In this document: in pieces, positions 61,081-64,000 of the stretch
Position numbering within the stretch: the stretch's first letter is position 1
How the letters are laid out: each line of letters begins with the position of its first letter
Assembly: GCA_965204155.1 (NCBI GenBank)
Contig: OZ241971.1
Location: forward strand, 3,100,001-3,164,000
DNA length: 64,000 bases
DNA from: UBA6522 sp965204155
GTDB lineage: Bacteria; Pseudomonadota; Gammaproteobacteria; Steroidobacterales; Rariloculaceae
Direction of reading: 5' to 3'
Position numbers and translations under genes: made by a program
The notes under the pieces: model-generated
The model's input: the letters and a program-made list of their open reading frames with translations, nothing else
What the model was told of the DNA's origin: nothing
The model's database searches: none

Positions 61081-62169
61081 ATGCAAGAAGATACGCAAGA
61101 AAATACACCCACTATCGCTGATCGCAATCCGATGCGCGTAGAGACGAAATTTGCATGGAGTGGTCGCCGGTACCAGACGCTGACATTTGTGGTCGGGATA
61201 CTCGCGCTTACAGCGCTTTCCACGCATGGCACGTTGGACGACTTTGCCGGTGAGCGGTTAACGGAGACCACTATAGAGTCTTTCGCAATGTATGGCGTAG
61301 CGAGAGGCTTGAACGCGACAATTTCAGTGGTTCAGAGCACAGAAGTTGATGCTGTAGTCGTGTCCACCAATGTCGGGGAAGTGCTCGATCCCGTCAATGA
61401 CGCGATCGAGCGGTTTTCGACAATCATGACATGGGCACTCGGATCGCTGTTGCTGCAGAGTGTTGTTCTTACCTTCGTATCGAGCGCCCTCTTCAAATGG
61501 CTTTTTGCGTTTATTGCACTTGTCACGATTTCGACACTGATAATTGTCTGGAGCAGGCGATCCGGCGACGCACCGTATATTGATCTGCTCAATCGATTTT
61601 GCGGAATGGCGTTCAAGGTGTTTGTCGTTGCGGCAGTCGTCCGTTTCATCGTACCGGTGTTCGTGATGACGAGTAATCTTGCCGGACAAGTGCTGTTGCA
61701 GCCTGAAATCGACCGACGTAGTGGGGAGCTTTCCGCCATCAGCGAGGAAATATCGGGCGATGATCAGCAGATTCTCGATCAACTTACGATCGATGAGGGC
61801 GAAGTCGAGGGTCCGAACGAGCTAGATCCAGAGTCCGAAGACGAAAACGGCATCCTTGATAGGGCTCGCGATGCGGCGGCTCGGATGCTTCCCGATTTCA
61901 GCATGCCCGACTTTTCCTCAACAATATCGAATCTGCTTGAGCGGGCCGCAAATTTGGCAGAGTACCTGACACGGTTACTGGTTCTTATGGTAATCAAGAA
62001 CATAGTCTTGCCCCTCGTGTTCCTGGCGATTGCACTCAAGGTCATCAAGCCTGTCACCATGCGCTTGCTGGCGATGACTGCGGCGATCGACCGGGATCTG
62101 AACGAAATCAAGGGCGCCATGAAGCAGGTCGGAAACCGGCGATCCTCGAGATTGCCGGAGCCGCAGTGA
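61081..62169 (+). CDS. Uncharacterised multi-helix membrane protein
   Basis: This 362-residue protein starts at ATG 61081 with AAGGGA 8 bases upstream. Hydrophobic helices are visible at ~33-50, ~118-135, ~140-157, ~175-200 and ~302-325. Between the last two lies an acidic loop (~205-265) rich in D, E and S, and an amphipathic segment. The C-terminal ~40 residues are basic. I recognise no family. Its base composition is visibly less GC-rich than its neighbours, hinting at recent acquisition. It may form an operon with the 62298 gene. Confidence 0.7.
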   Translation: MQEDTQENTPTIADRNPMRVETKFAWSGRRYQTLTFVVGILALTALSTHGTLDDFAGERLTETTIESFAMYGVARGLNATISVVQSTEVDAVVVSTNVGEVLDPVNDAIERFSTIMTWALGSLLLQSVVLTFVSSALFKWLFAFIALVTISTLIIVWSRRSGDAPYIDLLNRFCGMAFKVFVVAAVVRFIVPVFVMTSNLAGQVLLQPEIDRRSGELSAISEEISGDDQQILDQLTIDEGEVEGPNELDPESEDENGILDRARDAAARMLPDFSMPDFSSTISNLLERAANLAEYLTRLLVLMVIKNIVLPLVFLAIALKVIKPVTMRLLAMTAAIDRDLNEIKGAMKQVGNRRSSRLPEPQ

Positions 62170-62297
62170 ACGGACACCGGACCATAACGATCCAAGAAGT
62201 GGTCCCGCCCGTGCTCGATATCGCCTCGGTCGCCGTGACATGCGTCTTGTCGCGCGCCATGTTCTGAGGGTCGTGGGCGGATCGAGAGGAGACGGGA

Positions 62298-62705
62298 ATG
62301 ACTGCCCTGATTGTTATCGGCATTGTACTTGCGGTTCTTGCGCTGGTCGCCATCGCGTACTTTATCCACAAACAATCCAAGGAGAATTTTGGGGTCAGCC
62401 CGTTCTCGCTGGGCAAGCTCGCGTTCGTCGCCGTAGCGGTGGCCATGGCGGGTATCGGCTGGTGGGTGTCCGAGCCCAGTGGAGGTTATCTGCTGGATCG
62501 TGGGCTGAATACCACCGTACTACTCATAGCGGCTGGCCTCATGTATATCGGGCATACGATCTGGATGATTCGCAAGACGAATATGATCATCGGGATAGTC
62601 GCGCCCGCTTTACTGGCAACTGTCTCGGCGGCGATCCTGGCAATCGTGGCCTTCATTCTGCTCCATGGTGGCGGTCGAAAAAAGTCGCAGGACAGCGACA
62701 ACTGA
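62298..62705 (+). CDS. Uncharacterised small four-helix membrane protein
   Basis: This 135-residue protein starts at ATG 62298 with GGAG upstream. Four hydrophobic segments lie at ~3-22, ~42-60, ~70-86 and ~95-122, with a short basic C-tail (GGGRKKSQDSDN). No family is recognised. It follows the 61081 membrane gene by 128 bases and shares its less GC-rich composition at the 3' end. Confidence 0.65.
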   Translation: MTALIVIGIVLAVLALVAIAYFIHKQSKENFGVSPFSLGKLAFVAVAVAMAGIGWWVSEPSGGYLLDRGLNTTVLLIAAGLMYIGHTIWMIRKTNMIIGIVAPALLATVSAAILAIVAFILLHGGGRKKSQDSDN

Positions 62706-62799
62706 TTATACGGAGTTCCGGTCGAAGTGATTGGAATTCGGGCGTAACTCAGTAGTGTATGTGGTATCTGCCGTTCCATTCTGAGTCCCCTGCAGCCTG

Positions 62800-62979
62800 A
62801 TGAAAAAGTCGACCGACAAGCACACCAGTGCCCGGATGCCCAAGCGGTATCTGTACGGCCCGATCGAACCCGACAAGGTGGTCTTCAAGTCCGCGCCCCA
62901 GTGGGCGTATGACTACCTCAAGACCCGTGACAGCGATGTCTTCGCCGCTCTTGCCCGAGCGGACTCGGAGGACGAGTAA
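62800..62979 (+). CDS. Small protein, probable antitoxin of the downstream Doc toxin
   Basis: A 59-residue open frame begins MKKSTDKHTSARMPKRYLYG and is followed by IEPDKVVFKSAPQWAYDYLK, ending in an acidic tail DSEDE. It lies 68 bases upstream of the Doc-like gene on the same strand. Size, position and the acidic C-terminus suit an antitoxin. It does not look like a typical Phd (no AbrB/Phd DNA-binding motif that I can see), so its identity is inferred from context. Confidence 0.6.
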   Translation: MKKSTDKHTSARMPKRYLYGPIEPDKVVFKSAPQWAYDYLKTRDSDVFAALARADSEDE

Positions 62980-63047
62980 GTTCAATGTCCAGTGGAGACG
63001 GAAATTGAGATCGCGACCGAGAATCGAGGGATGATCGAGGCGGCCCC

Positions 63048-63440
63048 GTGGCCGCTATCCCACTGAACCTCCCGGCTTGCGAAGACGTGGTGGAGTTGCA
63101 CGACGAGACTGTGCGGGAGCATGGCGGAAGTCTTGGCATTCGCGACGAGAATGCGCTGCGGTCCGCCCTTGCGCGTCCGCAAAACATGCTTCTGTACGGC
63201 AGGGAGCTCGACCTGTTCGATCTCGCAGCCTCCATCGCGCACGGAATAATGCGCAGTCACCCATTTCAGGATGGCAATAAACGAGCCTCCTGGATTGCGA
63301 TGCAAATAACGCTGATAACAAATGGCGTGGACATGAAAGTGCCCGGCGATGAAGCGCGGGACAAGATGTTCGATTTCGCCAACAAGAAGATCGGCGAGGG
63401 CGGTCTCGCGGGGTGGCTGCGCGAGAGGGCGAACGAGTGA
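63048..63440 (+). CDS. doc: Doc (death-on-curing) family Fic toxin
   Basis: This 130-residue protein starts at GTG 63048 with GAGG upstream. The Fic motif HPFQDGNKR spans 71-79, and LGIRDENALRSALARPQ is typical of Doc. Doc phosphorylates EF-Tu and stops translation when not neutralised by its partner. The usual partner gene lies directly upstream, here the short 62800 open frame. Toxin-antitoxin pairs like this are frequent in mobile or accessory regions. Confidence 0.9.
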   Translation: MAAIPLNLPACEDVVELHDETVREHGGSLGIRDENALRSALARPQNMLLYGRELDLFDLAASIAHGIMRSHPFQDGNKRASWIAMQITLITNGVDMKVPGDEARDKMFDFANKKIGEGGLAGWLRERANE

Positions 63441-63569
63441 ATCGAGGGAGCTGCGGAGCTGGCCCTTCGGATGTCGAGTCCGCCTATCGTCCTTCGCGGC
63501 GCCGTTTCCGCGCATTGTGCCGAGAAAAGCCCGTATCCACGCGCCGGTGTCTCCGGCGAAACTCTCTGC

Positions 63570-64000
63570 ATGGACCACGACGCCGCCTGGAAACGCCTGT
63601 TCGGCCTGCCCGTCCTTATCGAGCATCTGCTCAAGGGCTTCGCAAGGCCCGTAGCCGAGCGCCTCGACTTCTCGACGCTGCGGCAGCAGCCAGCGAACTC
63701 GGTGGACGCCGACGCCAGGCAACGCCACGGCGACGCGGCCTGGCGAGTGGATTACGGCGACGGCAGCGGGCGCTCGCTCTCGGTGCTGATCGAGTTCCAA
63801 TCCACGGTCGATCCGTCGATGGCCGCGCGCATGCACGTTTACGCCGAGGCGGCCCGCGAGCGGTTGCGCCGGCAGGGGAAATCCGACGAGGACGGCGAGG
63901 TCAGGGTGTTGCCGCTGGTATTGTACTCGGGGGACCGCCCGTGGAACGCCTTGGGCGGCGTCACCGAAGTGGGCGTTACGGCCGACGGCGAGGCATCGCT
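63570..64000 (+). CDS. Rpn-family recombination-promoting nuclease/putative transposase (truncated by window end)
   Basis: The frame starts at ATG 63570 and runs off the right edge; about 143 residues are visible. WKRLFGLPVLIEHLLKGF, RQRHGDAAWRVDYGDG, LIEFQSTVDPSMAARMHVYA and LPLVLYSGDRPW match the PD-(D/E)xK nuclease family often annotated as Rpn/YhgA-like. The nuclease core is the D...E-F-Q pattern (Asp in HGDAAW, Glu in LIEFQ). These proteins nick or cut DNA and promote recombination. It lies next to the Doc module in the accessory end of the window. Confidence 0.85.
   Translation, partial: MDHDAAWKRLFGLPVLIEHLLKGFARPVAERLDFSTLRQQPANSVDADARQRHGDAAWRVDYGDGSGRSLSVLIEFQSTVDPSMAARMHVYAEAARERLRRQGKSDEDGEVRVLPLVLYSGDRPWNALGGVTEVGVTADGEAS

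Noticed and set aside
1..64000. CRISPR array, rRNA, tRNA, insertion sequence or prophage
   Set aside because: I found no regularly spaced repeats, no rRNA or cloverleaf sequences, and no IS-type transposase with terminal repeats. The Rpn-like gene at the right edge is a lone nuclease-family gene.

Overview
This is a high-GC (roughly 60-65% by eye), densely coded bacterial chromosome segment. It looks like a proteobacterium, most plausibly a marine or host-associated gammaproteobacterium. That guess rests on the gene families present: a TAXI-type TRAP transporter, periplasmic PQQ and molybdenum oxidoreductases, c-type cytochromes, many Sec/Tat/lipoprotein exports, and a large family of secreted DUF6152-like proteins. 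I see no rRNA, tRNA, CRISPR array or insertion sequence.

Layout. 1-3.8 kb: the end of an SbcD/YhaO-like nuclease gene and a YhaN/SbcC-like ATPase. 3.9-9.2 kb: a secreted two-domain ABM protein, a HisD-family dehydrogenase, two fused DUF6152-like proteins and an SDR. 9.2-11.0 kb: a compact type II-like restriction-modification pair, tail to tail. 11.1-17.0 kb: a dihaem cytochrome c, a lectin-esterase, further DUF6152-family proteins, and an operon ending in a deiodinase-like gene with an in-frame TGA that is very likely selenocysteine. 17.1-24.9 kb: a PabB-PabC fusion, a sulfatase-like metallo-beta-lactamase (MBL) protein divergent from an arylsulfotransferase, another MBL protein and a dual CDGSH protein. 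25-32.3 kb: another DUF6152 fusion, an acyl-CoA dehydrogenase, a Tat-exported carboxylesterase, a PQQ dehydrogenase with its own haem domain, and a membrane cytochrome.

32.4-43.5 kb is a same-strand run: cytochrome-propeller lipoprotein, two secreted family proteins, an MBL protein, a VAO/4-cresol-dehydrogenase-type flavoenzyme, a complete TAXI-TRAP importer and an amidase. It is followed on the minus strand (49.4-43.6 kb) by SDR, 2-keto-4-pentenoate hydratase, aromatic-acid-type MFS transporter, P450 and serine hydrolase. Together these suggest uptake and oxidation of phenolic, terpenoid or similar small organics. 49.6-56.5 kb holds a paralogous propeller, a split DUF6152 pair, DoxX, a secreted NmrA-like protein and an IorAB-type molybdoenzyme. 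56.7-64 kb is more accessory in character: a tandem-AAA+/WYL cassette, a VOC protein, a coiled-coil protein, lower-GC membrane genes, a Doc toxin with a short putative antitoxin, and a truncated Rpn-family gene.

Main discoveries: (1) a secreted deiodinase-superfamily protein with a C-x-x-Sec motif and a SECIS-like hairpin whose loop is GGUCU; (2) an expanded family of two secreted domains, encoded fused in some places and as adjacent separate genes in others, one such pair lying directly upstream of the selenoprotein; (3) a restriction-modification pair with a HARE-HTH-like methylase N-terminus and two GACGTC sites just upstream; (4) a tandem-AAA+/WYL cassette of unknown role.
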